A DNA stretch of 52,902 nucleotides, taken from contig CAZUVM010000150.1 in the NCBI GenBank assembly GCA_964623885.1, positions 1-52,902 on the forward strand, written 5' to 3'. The number at the start of each line of letters is the position of its first letter. The stretch's first letter is position 1. Shown in pieces: positions 42,464-50,733 of the stretch. Both the position numbers and the translations under genes were made by a program. The stretch comes from CAZUVM01 sp964623885 (GTDB lineage Bacteria > Verrucomicrobiota > Verrucomicrobiia > Limisphaerales > UBA8199). The notes below the pieces were generated by a model. The model had not been told where the DNA came from. It made no database searches and saw only the letters and a list, made by a program, of their open reading frames with translations.

Positions 42464-42577
42464 ACACCGTATCTTCTTTTACTTAAACCAGAAACTTACC
42501 GAAAAGTTGCGCCTTTCCAAGCGGCAATTTCGGTCGGGCTCATTGACTTTGCCGCTGGCTACCCACATATTCGCCCC

Positions 42578-43339
42578 ATGGATTTCGACATCTCGCAGCT
42601 GCTCGAGAATTGGGAATACCAGCCGGGCCAGGTCGTGGTCCGCCGGTTCAAAGGGCAGGATGGCAAAGAAAAAATTCAGCTACGCGTCGACCTCGGTTTG
42701 TTGCAAATGAATGCGGAAGGCCGTCCGGACGGCAAGCGGCCATTTGGTTACGCCTCACTTTACGAGTATTTCCAGGCTCGCCTCTATAAACATGTCGCCG
42801 GCCATGGCGGCAGCGATGAAGGATTCAAGTTGAAAGCCGAAGACTGCGCCAAGCTTCAGCTCGAAGCGCTGCAGTTCCACCATCGTTATATTTGCCTGCT
42901 TCAGCTTGAAGACTACGCCGGGGTCATTCGCGACGCTGAACGAAACCTGGCGGTTTTTGACTTTGTCGAGAAGCACGCTGAAACTGAAGAGCTGGCTTGG
43001 TCGCTCCGCCAGTTCCAGCCGCAGTTGCTGATGATTTTGATTCGAGCGCGCGGCTCGCAAGCGCTCCAGGCCCAGGACTACACCCTGGCGATCCGGTTGG
43101 TCGAGGAAGGCCTTGAACAGATTCGCGCCTTCTACCGCGAGACTGCCGGGGCCGAAGCCGCCGAACAAAGCGGCGAAACCGTGGCGCTGGAAGATTGGCT
43201 TACCGAAATCCGTGCCAAGCGCCCCCTGTCGCGGCGCGAACGACTCGAACGCGCGCTGACCGAGGCCGTCCGGAGCGAAGATTACGAACGTGCCGCCAAG
43301 GTGCGAGACGAGTTGAAGAATTTAGGGCCGGAGGAGTAA
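42578..43339 (+). CDS. UVR-motif (UvrB/UvrC/McsA-type) protein
   Basis: 253 residues from the ATG at 42578 (MDFDISQLLENWEYQPGQ). The body is helical (ALQFHHRYICLLQLEDYAGV, EGLEQIRAFYRETAG) and could hold TPR-like helices. The C-terminus RALTEAVRSEDYERAAKVRD is a UVR motif, the interaction helix pair that UvrB and UvrC use with each other and that McsA uses with its kinase partner. Function unknown; regulation of repair or of proteolysis are both possible. The frame's upstream extension overlaps gspF antisense and is not coding. Confidence 0.7.
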   Translation: MDFDISQLLENWEYQPGQVVVRRFKGQDGKEKIQLRVDLGLLQMNAEGRPDGKRPFGYASLYEYFQARLYKHVAGHGGSDEGFKLKAEDCAKLQLEALQFHHRYICLLQLEDYAGVIRDAERNLAVFDFVEKHAETEELAWSLRQFQPQLLMILIRARGSQALQAQDYTLAIRLVEEGLEQIRAFYRETAGAEAAEQSGETVALEDWLTEIRAKRPLSRRERLERALTEAVRSEDYERAAKVRDELKNLGPEE

Positions 43340-43398
43340 AGCTCCTGATTTAACTTTGCGCGACGTCCAGGGTTTGCTACTATGCAGTGGTGGGCAAT

Positions 43399-44679
43399 AT
43401 GTGGCGTCAGCTCGCGGTATTCTGTGCGGTGCTGGCCGGTTTTGGCCTTGATCGGCTGCAGGCGGCAGAGGTGGGGCGGATCCAAGTAAGCGGCGCAATC
43501 GGGCCTGCCACCGCCAATTACGTGGCCCGCGCGGTAGCTCATGCCGGCCAGACGGGCGAAGCTTGCCTGATTGTCGAGCTCGACACGCCTGGCGGTTCGT
43601 TGCAGGCAACTGAGGAGATTGTTAAAACATTCTACGCCTCCAGCGTTCCGGTCGTCGTGTATGTAGCCCCGGCCGGTGCCTGGGCGGGCAGCGCGGGCTG
43701 TTTCATCACCATGGCGGCGGATGTCGCGGCCATGTCCCCGGGAACCAGCATTGGCGCGGCACACCCGGTCGAGGTAGGCGCCGGCGGGGTCGAAAAGCTT
43801 GACGATGTCATGAAGCAGAAGCTGGAGAACTTTGCCAGCAGCTACATCGCCTCCATTGCCGAAAAACGCGGCCGTAATATCGAATGGGCGAAATCTTCGG
43901 TGGTCGAGAGCAAATCGGTCACGGCAACGGACGCGTTGGGATTAAAGGTCATCGATTTGATCGCCACCAACACGACCGACCTGCTCGCGCAATTAGACGG
44001 ACGTGAGATTAATGGCCACACGCTGAAGACCGCGGGGGCTGCGATCACCGATTTGCCTATGACCACTCGGGAGCAGATACTACGAGTCCTTTCGCACCCC
44101 GAAATGATGCTGTTCCTGATGCTGCTCGCGATTTATGGCATCATTGGTGAGTTGAGCAGTCCCGGCGCGATCCTGCCGGGCGTCGTGGGAGCAATTGCGC
44201 TGATCCTCGTGCTTTACATGGCCGCCGTGCTGCCGGTTAACGCCGCCGGCCTGGCGTTGGTTGGCCTGTCCGTATTGCTGTTCATCGCTGACATCTATGC
44301 GCCTACACATGGTGTCCTTACTTTTGGTGGCGTCATCTCGTTCTTCCTGGGAGCGCTGATGTTATTCAACCGCTCCGAGCCGGGGTTTCAATTGTCGCTG
44401 GCCTATATCATTCCCGCCACATTGCTAACGGCTGCGTTTTTCTTGTTCGTAGTGGGCGCCGGGTTGCGCGCCCAGTTTCTGCCGATCCGTGCCGGTCGCG
44501 AAACCATGCTGGGCAAAACCACCGCCGCGATAAGCCGAATCGACAACTCATCCGGCCGTGTCTTTGTTGAAGGGGAATACTGGAATGCCGTCAGCGACAT
44601 GCCGGTTGAGCCCGGTCAATCAGTCGAGATCGTCGGGATCACCGGCCTGACACTTAAGGTAAAACCGAAACCAGCATGA
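43399..44679 (+). CDS. NfeD-family membrane-bound ClpP-class serine protease
   Basis: 427 residues: signal peptide (MWRQLAVFCAVLAGFGLDRL), a ClpP-like domain (about 25-215) with ELDTPGGS, the nucleophile region AGAWAGSAGCFITMAAD and a likely catalytic lysine in IEWAKSSVVESKSVTA, then four to five membrane helices (MLFLMLLAIYGIIGEL, VGAIALILVLYMAAVLP and others) and a C-terminal NfeD OB domain (GRVFVEGEYWNAVSD). Long NfeD proteases cleave the C-terminus of a partner stomatin; the slipin gene follows directly. In-frame GTGs just upstream are alternatives to the ATG at 43399. Confidence 0.92.
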   Translation: MWRQLAVFCAVLAGFGLDRLQAAEVGRIQVSGAIGPATANYVARAVAHAGQTGEACLIVELDTPGGSLQATEEIVKTFYASSVPVVVYVAPAGAWAGSAGCFITMAADVAAMSPGTSIGAAHPVEVGAGGVEKLDDVMKQKLENFASSYIASIAEKRGRNIEWAKSSVVESKSVTATDALGLKVIDLIATNTTDLLAQLDGREINGHTLKTAGAAITDLPMTTREQILRVLSHPEMMLFLMLLAIYGIIGELSSPGAILPGVVGAIALILVLYMAAVLPVNAAGLALVGLSVLLFIADIYAPTHGVLTFGGVISFFLGALMLFNRSEPGFQLSLAYIIPATLLTAAFFLFVVGAGLRAQFLPIRAGRETMLGKTTAAISRIDNSSGRVFVEGEYWNAVSDMPVEPGQSVEIVGITGLTLKVKPKPA

Positions 44680-44747
44680 AGGTGTCGCAAGTCAACATTC
44701 TGCGGCGAATCCCTAAGTTAATTGGCATCAGTTTTGGTATTGATATT

Positions 44748-44769
44748 GGGACGCCGGGGACGGCGTCCC
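44748..44769. repeat. Perfect hairpin GGGACGCC / GGCGTCCC
   Basis: An 8-base perfect stem around a GGGGAC loop in the NfeD-slipin spacer. It is not followed by a T-run, so it is a poor intrinsic terminator; it resembles the GGGGACG words upstream of guaA. It may set relative expression of the two genes. Confidence 0.5.
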
Positions 44770-44829
44770 TTCCAGCACCTATTGCTCCATCACTCCACTA
44801 ATCCATTAATCACCCACCGAACCACCACT

Positions 44830-45612
44830 ATGGATCCAATAAACAAAGCCCTCACCATCGTTCCCACGCTGGTAGTCATTTTCGTTCTTGCTGCCATCGT
44901 CGTGCCGCAAGCTCTGCGGATTCTGCGCGAATACGAGCGCGGCGTGATTTTTCGACTGGGCAAACTGCTTGGCGCAAAAGGCCCGGGCGTGATCCTGCTG
45001 ATCCCGGTGGTGGATCGAATGGTAAAAATGGACCTGCGCGTCGTGACCATCGACGTTGCCAAACAGGAAGTCATGACCCGCGATAACGTGCCCGTAACGG
45101 TCGACGCCGTGGTTTATTTTCGGGTGGTCGATCCCATCGCGGCGGTCGTGAAAGTGGAGAACTTCTGGAAAGCCACATCGCTCATTGCCCAGACCACACT
45201 GCGCAGCGTTCTCGGTCAGGCACCGCTGGACGATCTGCTTTCCCAACGGGAAGCCATCAACATCAAATTGCAGGAAATCATCGATCGCCAAACCGAGCCC
45301 TGGGGCGTCAAAGTCACCGCCGTCGAGGTCAAAGATGTGTCACTGCCGGACAGCATGAAACGGGCGATGGCCAAACAGGCCGAAGCCGAACGCGAACGCC
45401 GCGCCAAGATCGTCAATGCCGAGGGCGAATACCAGGCTGCTGAGAAGATGGTGCAGGCTGCCGCCATGATCAGCAAGGAGCCCATTGCTCTCCAACTCCG
45501 GTTCCTGCAAACGATGCGCGAGATCTCCAGCGAGCATAACACGACCACGTTCCTGCCCGTGCCCATCGATTTGTTCAGTCCCTTCTTGAAAGGCGGCGCG
45601 CCGAAGGCATAG
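44830..45612 (+). CDS. Slipin, SPFH/stomatin-family membrane protein
   Basis: 260 residues: an N-terminal hydrophobic hairpin (LTIVPTLVVIFVLAAIVVP), then the band-7 domain with EYERGVIFRLGKLLGAKGPG, VVTIDVAKQEVMTRDNVPVT and RSVLGQAPLDDLLSQRE, and an Ala/Glu-rich coiled coil (KQAEAERERRAKIVNAEGEY). Slipins form membrane microdomain scaffolds and partner with NfeD. The ATG at 44830 is chosen because codons upstream are Arg/Pro/His-rich and pass through the hairpin region. The C-terminus TFLPVPIDLFSPF is the usual slipin end. Confidence 0.93.
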   Translation: MDPINKALTIVPTLVVIFVLAAIVVPQALRILREYERGVIFRLGKLLGAKGPGVILLIPVVDRMVKMDLRVVTIDVAKQEVMTRDNVPVTVDAVVYFRVVDPIAAVVKVENFWKATSLIAQTTLRSVLGQAPLDDLLSQREAINIKLQEIIDRQTEPWGVKVTAVEVKDVSLPDSMKRAMAKQAEAERERRAKIVNAEGEYQAAEKMVQAAAMISKEPIALQLRFLQTMREISSEHNTTTFLPVPIDLFSPFLKGGAPKA

Positions 45613-45741
45613 TTTTTGACTTTTAATTTTTGATTTTTGATTGAGCTGCAGTACTCGGAGTTATGGTATTGAATTGTCCGGTTGGCGGTCAGACCAGCGC
45701 CCCATTTCAGGTATCCAAAATCCCAAATCAAAGATCTAAAT
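45613..45741. repeat. Inverted pair of period-7 arrays (TTTTTGA / TCNNAAA)
   Basis: The left array TTTTTGA, CTTTTAA, TTTTTGA, TTTTTGA (45613-45640) abuts the slipin stop. The right array TCCAAAA, TCCCAAA, TCAAAGA, TCTAAAT (45714-45741) is its inverted counterpart and ends 7 bases before the FmdB-like ATG. The interior of about 70 bases has no gene. It has the same layout as the TTCGG arrays but different sequence words. Confidence 0.6.
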
Positions 45742-45748
45742 TTAGGCA

Positions 45749-45985
45749 ATGCCCCTCTACGAATACGAACTCTGCGAAGGCGACTGTAAAGTTTGCGGCG
45801 GCCGCTTTACGCTCGTGCGCCCGCTTTCGGCAAAGTCCCTGACGCAGTGCCCGGCCTGCAAAAAGCCAGTGCGCCGCGTTTGGTCCACCTTTAACTCGCC
45901 AAAAACACTATCCATATCCGACGCCAAAAAGGCCGGGTTCACCGTGTTGAAGCGGGTCAATAAGGGAGAGTACGAGCGCCAGTAA
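45749..45985 (+). CDS. FmdB-type zinc-ribbon protein
   Basis: 78 residues: MPLYEYELCEGDCKVCGGRF, then CPACKKPVRRV and a basic tail. Two CxxC pairs would bind one zinc, as in FmdB/CxxC_CXXC_SSSS regulators, although the first pair is preceded by an extra Cys (CEGDCKVC). Members are often called putative regulators without proof. It is convergent with gatB, with only a stutter repeat between them. Confidence 0.85.
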   Translation: MPLYEYELCEGDCKVCGGRFTLVRPLSAKSLTQCPACKKPVRRVWSTFNSPKTLSISDAKKAGFTVLKRVNKGEYERQ

Positions 45986-46016
45986 TCAATAAACTGCCTT
46001 TGCCTGCAAGATGTGA

Positions 46017-46058
46017 GCTTCGGCCTTCGTTCGGCGGTTCGGTCTTCGGATTTCGGCC
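46017..46058. repeat. Period-7 TTCGG stutter array between convergent genes
   Basis: GCTTCGG, CCTTCGT, TCGGCGG, TTCGGTC, TTCGGAT, TTCGGCC in succession. It lies 31 bases after the FmdB-like stop and ends 9 bases before the gatB stop. No inverted partner array was seen here. Confidence 0.55.
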
Positions 46059-46067
46059 TTGCTCCTG

Positions 46068-47528
46068 TTATGCCTTCAGCTTCCTCTCCAGGATCTCTCC
46101 CACCAAGGTCGGATTCGCCTTGCCCTTGCTGAGTTTCATGACCTGGCCCTTAAGGAAGTTGAGAGCGGCAGATTTGCCTGCTTTGAAATCGGCTACGGGA
46201 CCAGGATTGGAAGCAATCACTTGGTCGGCGAATTGCTCGAGCGCGCCTGTGTCACTGACCTGTGCCAACCCAAGGTCATTAAGTACAATCCGGTAGTCAC
46301 TCTGAGCCCTGAGGATCATTGTATCGGTGACGACTTGATACGCGGAGGAATTCATTTCGCCGCGTGCGAACGAGCCGCTAGCCGCGACAGTTCCCGTCGT
46401 AGAAACTGGAAAACCCGACCAGGTTAAACCTTCTGACTGAACTTTTGGCCGCCAGCGTTGAATTATGGTGTTGGCGGTAGCCCTCAATTCACGTCGCTTC
46501 TCTTCAGGCGACATGTTTTTTGCGAGGATCTCCCGTGCGCATTCTTCAAAGTAGGCGCCGGCATCGCGGTCATCATTGAACGCATCCGCTTGGTCCTTGG
46601 TGAGTTGGTAATCCCCCATGAACCGCCGTTTCCTCGTCAGCGGCAGCTCCACCACACGCCGGGACACCGCCTCGAGCCACGACTCGGTCGGCTGGAACGG
46701 CATCAGGTCCGGCTCCGGGAAATAGCGGTAATCGTGCGCGTATTCCTTCGTGCGCATCTCTTCGGTAATGCCCGCGACATCGTCCCAACGCCGCGTGGAT
46801 TGAATCAACTTGCCGCCGCTCCGCAGCACCTCAATTTGGCGCGGGATTTCGTACTCGAGCGCTTTGCGCACCCCACTGAAGCTGTTCATGTTCTTAATTT
46901 CGATTTTGGCGCCCAACTCGGTTTGGCCTTTGGGCCGCACGCTCACATTCACATCGCAGCGCACCATGCCTTTTTCCATGTCACAGTCGCTGACACCGCC
47001 GTACACAAGTATGTCCTTAAGCGCATTCAGATACTCGTACGCCATATCAGCGCTGCTCAAGTCGGGCTCCGAAACGATTTCCATGAGCGGCACGCCGGCG
47101 CGATTGAAATCCACCCCGCTCTGGCGTTCAAAATGGAAATTCTTCCCTACGTCTTCTTCCAGATGCGCGCGCGTGATGCGCACTCGGGAAATGCCGCCCT
47201 GAAACTCGAAATCCACATACCCGTTCAGAGTCGAGGGTTTGTCATATTGGGTTATCTGGTAGTTCTTCGGCATGTCCGGATAGAAATAATTCTTCCGGTC
47301 AAATTTGGCATAAGGACTGAGCGTGCAATTGAGCAGCAGACCGGTCAACGCGGTCAGGCATAGAGCTTCTTCGTTCGCAACGGGGAGCACGCCCGGCAAG
47401 CCAAGGCACACCGGACACACGTTTGTGTTCGGTGGCGCGCCGAATTCATTGGCGCAGCCGCACCACATCTTGGATTCGGTTTTGAGCTGAACGTGCGTTT
47501 CCAGGCCGATAACGGCTTCGTAATCCAT
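46068..47528 (-). CDS. gatB: Asp/Glu-tRNA amidotransferase subunit B
   Basis: 486 residues. GatB with GatA and GatC converts misacylated Glu-tRNA(Gln) and/or Asp-tRNA(Asn). Motifs: YEAVIGLETHVQLKTESKMW, zinc ligands CGC and CPVCLGLPGVLPV, DRKNYFYPDMPKNYQITQYD, RAGVPLMEIVSEPD and a C-terminal YqeY-like helical tail ending NPTLVGEILERKL. gatA and gatC are not in the window. The ATG at 47528 precedes the conserved DYEAVIGLE. Its presence implies the cell makes Gln- or Asn-tRNA indirectly. Confidence 0.96.
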   Translation of the reverse strand: MDYEAVIGLETHVQLKTESKMWCGCANEFGAPPNTNVCPVCLGLPGVLPVANEEALCLTALTGLLLNCTLSPYAKFDRKNYFYPDMPKNYQITQYDKPSTLNGYVDFEFQGGISRVRITRAHLEEDVGKNFHFERQSGVDFNRAGVPLMEIVSEPDLSSADMAYEYLNALKDILVYGGVSDCDMEKGMVRCDVNVSVRPKGQTELGAKIEIKNMNSFSGVRKALEYEIPRQIEVLRSGGKLIQSTRRWDDVAGITEEMRTKEYAHDYRYFPEPDLMPFQPTESWLEAVSRRVVELPLTRKRRFMGDYQLTKDQADAFNDDRDAGAYFEECAREILAKNMSPEEKRRELRATANTIIQRWRPKVQSEGLTWSGFPVSTTGTVAASGSFARGEMNSSAYQVVTDTMILRAQSDYRIVLNDLGLAQVSDTGALEQFADQVIASNPGPVADFKAGKSAALNFLKGQVMKLSKGKANPTLVGEILERKLKA

Positions 47529-47659
47529 AATTGCGCGGGGAAGTTAACACGTTCCTGTTTAACGAGGCGAGCTAAAGCCGGTTACAAAAGTCTTTCGAGG
47601 CCGAATCGGGGCGGCTGGAATCTGAAAAAAGCCAAAGCTCGATCCGAATCGGACCTGAC

Positions 47660-47722
47660 AATTCGCTTTTCGGGTTTCGGACTTCGGTCTTCCTTCGGGG
47701 ATTCGATGTTCGGGCTTCGGAT
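47660..47722. repeat. Period-7 TTCGG stutter array upstream of gatB
   Basis: AATTCGC, TTTTCGG, GTTTCGG, ACTTCGG, TCTTCCT, TCGGGGA, TTCGATG, TTCGGGC, TTCGGAT: nine successive heptamers with a moving register. It lies in the 253-base divergent spacer of gatB and the zinc-ribbon gene; looser CCGAATC words at about 47600-47650 may be a decayed inverted partner. Confidence 0.6.
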
Positions 47723-47781
47723 TTGGTCTGAACATCCGCGTTTAGCTGGCGAACCGGCCCTGGATTTCCTAAACTCTTCGC

Positions 47782-48081
47782 ATGGCGATAACGCGACATT
47801 GTTGGAAGTGCGGCCGGGAATACAAGCTGCCGGGCTTGCCGGGGCGCTCGGAAAGCTGCATTTGCGGGGCTGATTTGAAGGTGTGCCTGAACTGCCTGAA
47901 CTATGACCGAACTGTGGCGTATCAATGCCGCGACCGCCGGGCCGATCCCGTTGAAGAGAAACACCTGGCCAATTATTGCGAATATTTCGACATGGTCCGC
48001 CGCGAGTATGTTCCGCCTGCGGAGGAACATTCGCGCGAGAATAAAGCTCGCGACACGCTTAAGAAACTGCTGGGGGATTGA
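47782..48081 (+). CDS. Small Cys-rich (zinc-ribbon-like) protein
   Basis: 99 residues: HCWKCGREYKLPGLPGRSES, then CICGADLKVCLNCLNYD and a C-terminal ANYCEYFDMVRREY. Eight or more cysteines in pairs suggest one or two zinc ribbons. The end resembles that of unnamed small proteins in which a Cys-x-Tyr-Phe segment closes the metal site. Function unknown. The ATG at 47782 is directly followed by the first Cys pair. The GT2 gene follows after 49 bases. Confidence 0.7.
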   Translation: MAITRHCWKCGREYKLPGLPGRSESCICGADLKVCLNCLNYDRTVAYQCRDRRADPVEEKHLANYCEYFDMVRREYVPPAEEHSRENKARDTLKKLLGD

Positions 48082-48130
48082 GGCGATTGAACTGCCATTG
48101 CGCCTCGCCTTTCGCCCCATTTTCCTATAA

Positions 48131-48994
48131 ATGGCCGGTGTGAGCGAACCCAGCCTGCTGCTGCTGATCCCGGCTTACAATGAGGAAAGCCGCATCGAAC
48201 CGGTTTTGCGGGATTACGCCCAGTACTTCCAAAAGCAATATGCAGGCAAATTCCAACTCGTGGTGGTGCTCAATGGCTGCCGCGACAATACGCTGGCGGT
48301 AGTACAGCGCGTCGCCCAGGAATATCCAACCATCAGCGCGCTGGAATTCGCCGACGCCATCGGCAAGGGCGGCGCCCTGATCGAGGGGCTGAAGCTGGCG
48401 CCACGGGCTGATTTGATCGGCTACGTAGATGCCGACGGTGCCACGCCGCCCGCTGCGTTTCACGATCTCGTTAAGCATATCTCGCCAACCGATTGTGTTA
48501 TCGGCTCGCGTTGGCTGCCCGGCGCAGTCCTCCACGTCGAGCAAACCAGCAATCGCCAGTTCGCCAGCCGCGTGTTCCATTTCATCGTTGAGCTGCTGTT
48601 CCGAATGCACATTCGCGATACCCAGTGCGGCGCAAAGGTCATGCGACGCCAGGCGGTCGAGACCGTCCATTCGACCTTGCGGATCGCGGATATGGCGTTC
48701 GACATCAACCTCCTTTACTCGCTGAAACGCGCCGGCTTCCGCATCCTTGAAGTTCCGACCGAATGGACCGACAAAATCGGGTCGAAAGTGACTTTGTTCC
48801 GCACCTCTCTCACCATGTTCCTCTCGGTGGTACGGATTTGGTTGATTTATTCGCCAAGGATTTATCGCTGGCTGCGCCCGCTGCGTCCGCTGGAAACATG
48901 GATCTACAAAAAGCTTCGCGCCCCGCAACCATTGCCGGGACCAAGTCCCGAACCGGCTAAGGCGCCATTGTCCCCAAATCCACGTGACCGATGA
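48131..48994 (+). CDS. GT2 family glycosyltransferase (dolichyl/undecaprenyl-phosphate glucosyltransferase-like)
   Basis: 287 residues: the GT2 nucleotide-binding start LLLLIPAYNEESRIEPVL, VVVLNGCRDNT, the acidic metal motif VDADGATPP, then GSRWLPGA and RDTQCGAKVMRR, which match the ALG5/DPM1-like subgroup that loads sugars on polyprenyl phosphate. A C-terminal hydrophobic helix (TMFLSVVRIWLIYSPRIYRW) may tether it to the membrane. It overlaps the SGNH gene by 11 bases, so the pair may decorate an envelope glycan (inference). Confidence 0.85.
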   Translation: MAGVSEPSLLLLIPAYNEESRIEPVLRDYAQYFQKQYAGKFQLVVVLNGCRDNTLAVVQRVAQEYPTISALEFADAIGKGGALIEGLKLAPRADLIGYVDADGATPPAAFHDLVKHISPTDCVIGSRWLPGAVLHVEQTSNRQFASRVFHFIVELLFRMHIRDTQCGAKVMRRQAVETVHSTLRIADMAFDINLLYSLKRAGFRILEVPTEWTDKIGSKVTLFRTSLTMFLSVVRIWLIYSPRIYRWLRPLRPLETWIYKKLRAPQPLPGPSPEPAKAPLSPNPRDR

Positions 48995-50036
48995 AAACTT
49001 AGTTCTGGGGTTGTTCGCATTGCTGCCGTTGATCTGCGCCTTCGGGTTGCTGCGACTGGTGCGTCACCTCCGCGACCATAAACTCAAGCCGGGGTTGTCG
49101 CACTTGTTATTTGGCAACCTTCTGCTGTTCCTGTTGCTCGCCACTGGCCTTCTGCTTGGAGGCGAGATTTATTACCGCTTCATCTACGATACGACGGATT
49201 CGCTGATGTACACCAAGGTGAGCTGGCTTTGGACCCAACGGCATTGGCACAGAAACGCCCAAGGCTATCGCGACGACATGGATTATTCGCCGCGGCGCCA
49301 GCCGGGCAAACGGCGCGTGACGTTCCTGGGAGACTCTTTCACCGCCGGCCACGGAATCAAGGATATCGAGCGCCGGTTTCCCAACTTGCTTCGTCGCCGG
49401 CATCCCGAGTGGGAAATCCATATGCTTGCCGCGCCGGGTTGGGATACGGGCGATGAATTGGATTGCGTAAGGGCGGGCATCAAGGATGGATACCAATTCG
49501 ATGAAGTCGTGCTGGTTTACTGCCTGAACGACATTTCAGACATGATCCCGGAGTGGATCGCCGCGGCGCGCAAGATTTACGCGCAAGCCGATCAAGGGAA
49601 TTGGCTCCAACGGAACAGCTACTTTATCAATACAATTTACGCGCGGCTCAGCCGCTCCCGGAACCCTTATATGCGGCAGTACTATCCGTTTGTGCTAAGA
49701 GCCTATCAGGGGCCGCTCTGGCAAAAACAGCAAGCGCGACTGCTCACCCTGCGCGACTTGGTTGAGTCTCAAGGCGGGCACCTGGCCGTGGTTACGTTTC
49801 CGTTCTTTCACGCGCTCGGTCCAAATTACGAATACGCCCCGGTGCACGAACAACTGGATCAGTTCTGGCAGCAGGCTAAGGTGCCCCATCTCGACCTCTT
49901 ATCCATCTACCGCGACCTCCTACCTGCGAAGCTGGTCGTCAACCCGCTGGATGCTCATCCCAATGAATACGCACACGCGCTTGCCGCCGATGCGATTGAG
50001 AAGCTGCTGAAGGAGCAGCTGGCTCCAAGGCAATAG
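48984..50036 (+). CDS. Membrane-anchored SGNH/GDSL hydrolase
   Basis: 350 residues with two N-terminal membrane helices (LVLGLFALLPLICAFGLLRL and LLFGNLLLFLLLATGLLLGG), then an SGNH core: block I GDSFTAGHG near residue 117, a GWDTGDELDC segment, VYCLNDISD, and block V DAHPNEYAH with the catalytic Asp-His pair. SGNH enzymes deacylate glycans or lipids. The GTG at 48984 overlaps the GT2 stop, suggesting coupling to it. The N-terminal helices place the active site next to the membrane. Confidence 0.85.
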   Translation: MTDENLVLGLFALLPLICAFGLLRLVRHLRDHKLKPGLSHLLFGNLLLFLLLATGLLLGGEIYYRFIYDTTDSLMYTKVSWLWTQRHWHRNAQGYRDDMDYSPRRQPGKRRVTFLGDSFTAGHGIKDIERRFPNLLRRRHPEWEIHMLAAPGWDTGDELDCVRAGIKDGYQFDEVVLVYCLNDISDMIPEWIAAARKIYAQADQGNWLQRNSYFINTIYARLSRSRNPYMRQYYPFVLRAYQGPLWQKQQARLLTLRDLVESQGGHLAVVTFPFFHALGPNYEYAPVHEQLDQFWQQAKVPHLDLLSIYRDLLPAKLVVNPLDAHPNEYAHALAADAIEKLLKEQLAPRQ

Positions 50037-50054
50037 TAGGCCCTTTCGCCATAC

Positions 50055-50111
50055 ATGTTGTCAAGCGACGATATTCAGCGTATTTATCCGCACATCCGGA
50101 AGACGCCCTGA
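50055..50111 (+). pseudogene. Possible remnant of a threonine-dehydratase-like gene start
   Basis: Eighteen codons, MLSSDDIQRIYPHIRKTP, end at a TGA. The ending IYPHIRKTP resembles the N-terminal PHIRRTP segment of PLP-dependent threonine dehydratases, but the gene stops there. This is short and could be coincidence. The rest of the 81-base gap after the SGNH gene is featureless. Confidence 0.25.
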
Positions 50112-50117
50112 GCCCTT

Positions 50118-50270
50118 ATGACCTATCAACGTTTCGAAGAGCTGCCGGTCTGGCAGAAAGCCGCTGAGGACCAAAAGCAGCGCGCAATAGACTGTCGAAA
50201 AGAGCTGCTGGGCCAGTTTTCTCCCGACCACCCACTGCGCAAAGATGCAGAGCGCCGGCGGATTATTTGA
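50118..50270 (+). CDS. Small open frame, possible four-helix-bundle gene fragment
   Basis: 50 codons beginning MTYQRFEELPVWQKAAEDQK. The YQRFEELPVWQKA start matches the usual beginning of bacterial four-helix-bundle (23S rRNA intervening-sequence type) proteins of about 120 residues, but the remainder is charged and diverges, so this is either a truncated copy or a short unrelated peptide. It ends 10 bases before a frameshifted VOC gene. Confidence 0.3.
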   Translation: MTYQRFEELPVWQKAAEDQKQRAIDCRKELLGQFSPDHPLRKDAERRRII

Positions 50271-50280
50271 CCATCAAACC

Positions 50281-50647
50281 ATGACTCCTATTTCTACCAT
50301 CCCCGTTTTCCACGTTAATGATGTTGAGGCATCGGTTCGCTTTTATACCGAGGTAATGGGATTTGTTCAGGCGTTCAGGTACGGCACGTATGTGGGGCTG
50401 AAGATGGGGAAGTGCGAGATCCACATTTGCCCGCCGGGCGACTACGGTCCGCGCATCGGCGGAGGCAACGCCTATATTATCTGCGATGAGGTGGACGATT
50501 ATTTCGCGCAGATCAAAGCGGCTGGCGCAAAGCCCAGGAGTGAACCGGGCGACCGCTTGTACGGGATGCGAGATTATGCGAGATTTCGTGGTCTTCGATC
50601 CTGACGGCAACCAATTGTCGTTCGGTTGCGATAATGAGCAGCAGTGA
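50281..50647 (+). pseudogene. VOC-family gene frameshifted by a 10-base tandem duplication
   Basis: The frame starting MTPISTIPVFHVNDVEASVR is a glyoxalase/VOC protein. It runs through EVMGFVQAFRYG, CEIHICPPGDYG and YIICDEVDDYFAQIKAAGA, then shifts at LYGMRDYARFRGLRS and stops at 50604. Bases 50566-50575 and 50576-50585 are identical (ATGCGAGATT twice). Removing one copy restores YGMRDFVVFDPDGNQLSFGC through to the stop at 50647, with the expected final VOC strand. The gene is probably a recent mutant in this strain, or else an assembly error. Confidence 0.75.
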
Positions 50648-50733
50648 GGCAGTCGAGGCGGCTACAAAACGCGCCCTTGTGTATAATTGCGTGACTTGGG
50701 CAGGTTTGCGATGATGGCCGAAAAGGCAGATTT

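Noticed and set aside
42188..42577. Extension of the UVR-motif protein
   Set aside because: It is antisense to gspF; the family-like sequence starts at the ATG at 42578.
48984..48994. Frameshift between the GT2 and SGNH genes
   Set aside because: The 11-base overlap joins two complete domains with their own start and stop, so it is ordinary coupling.
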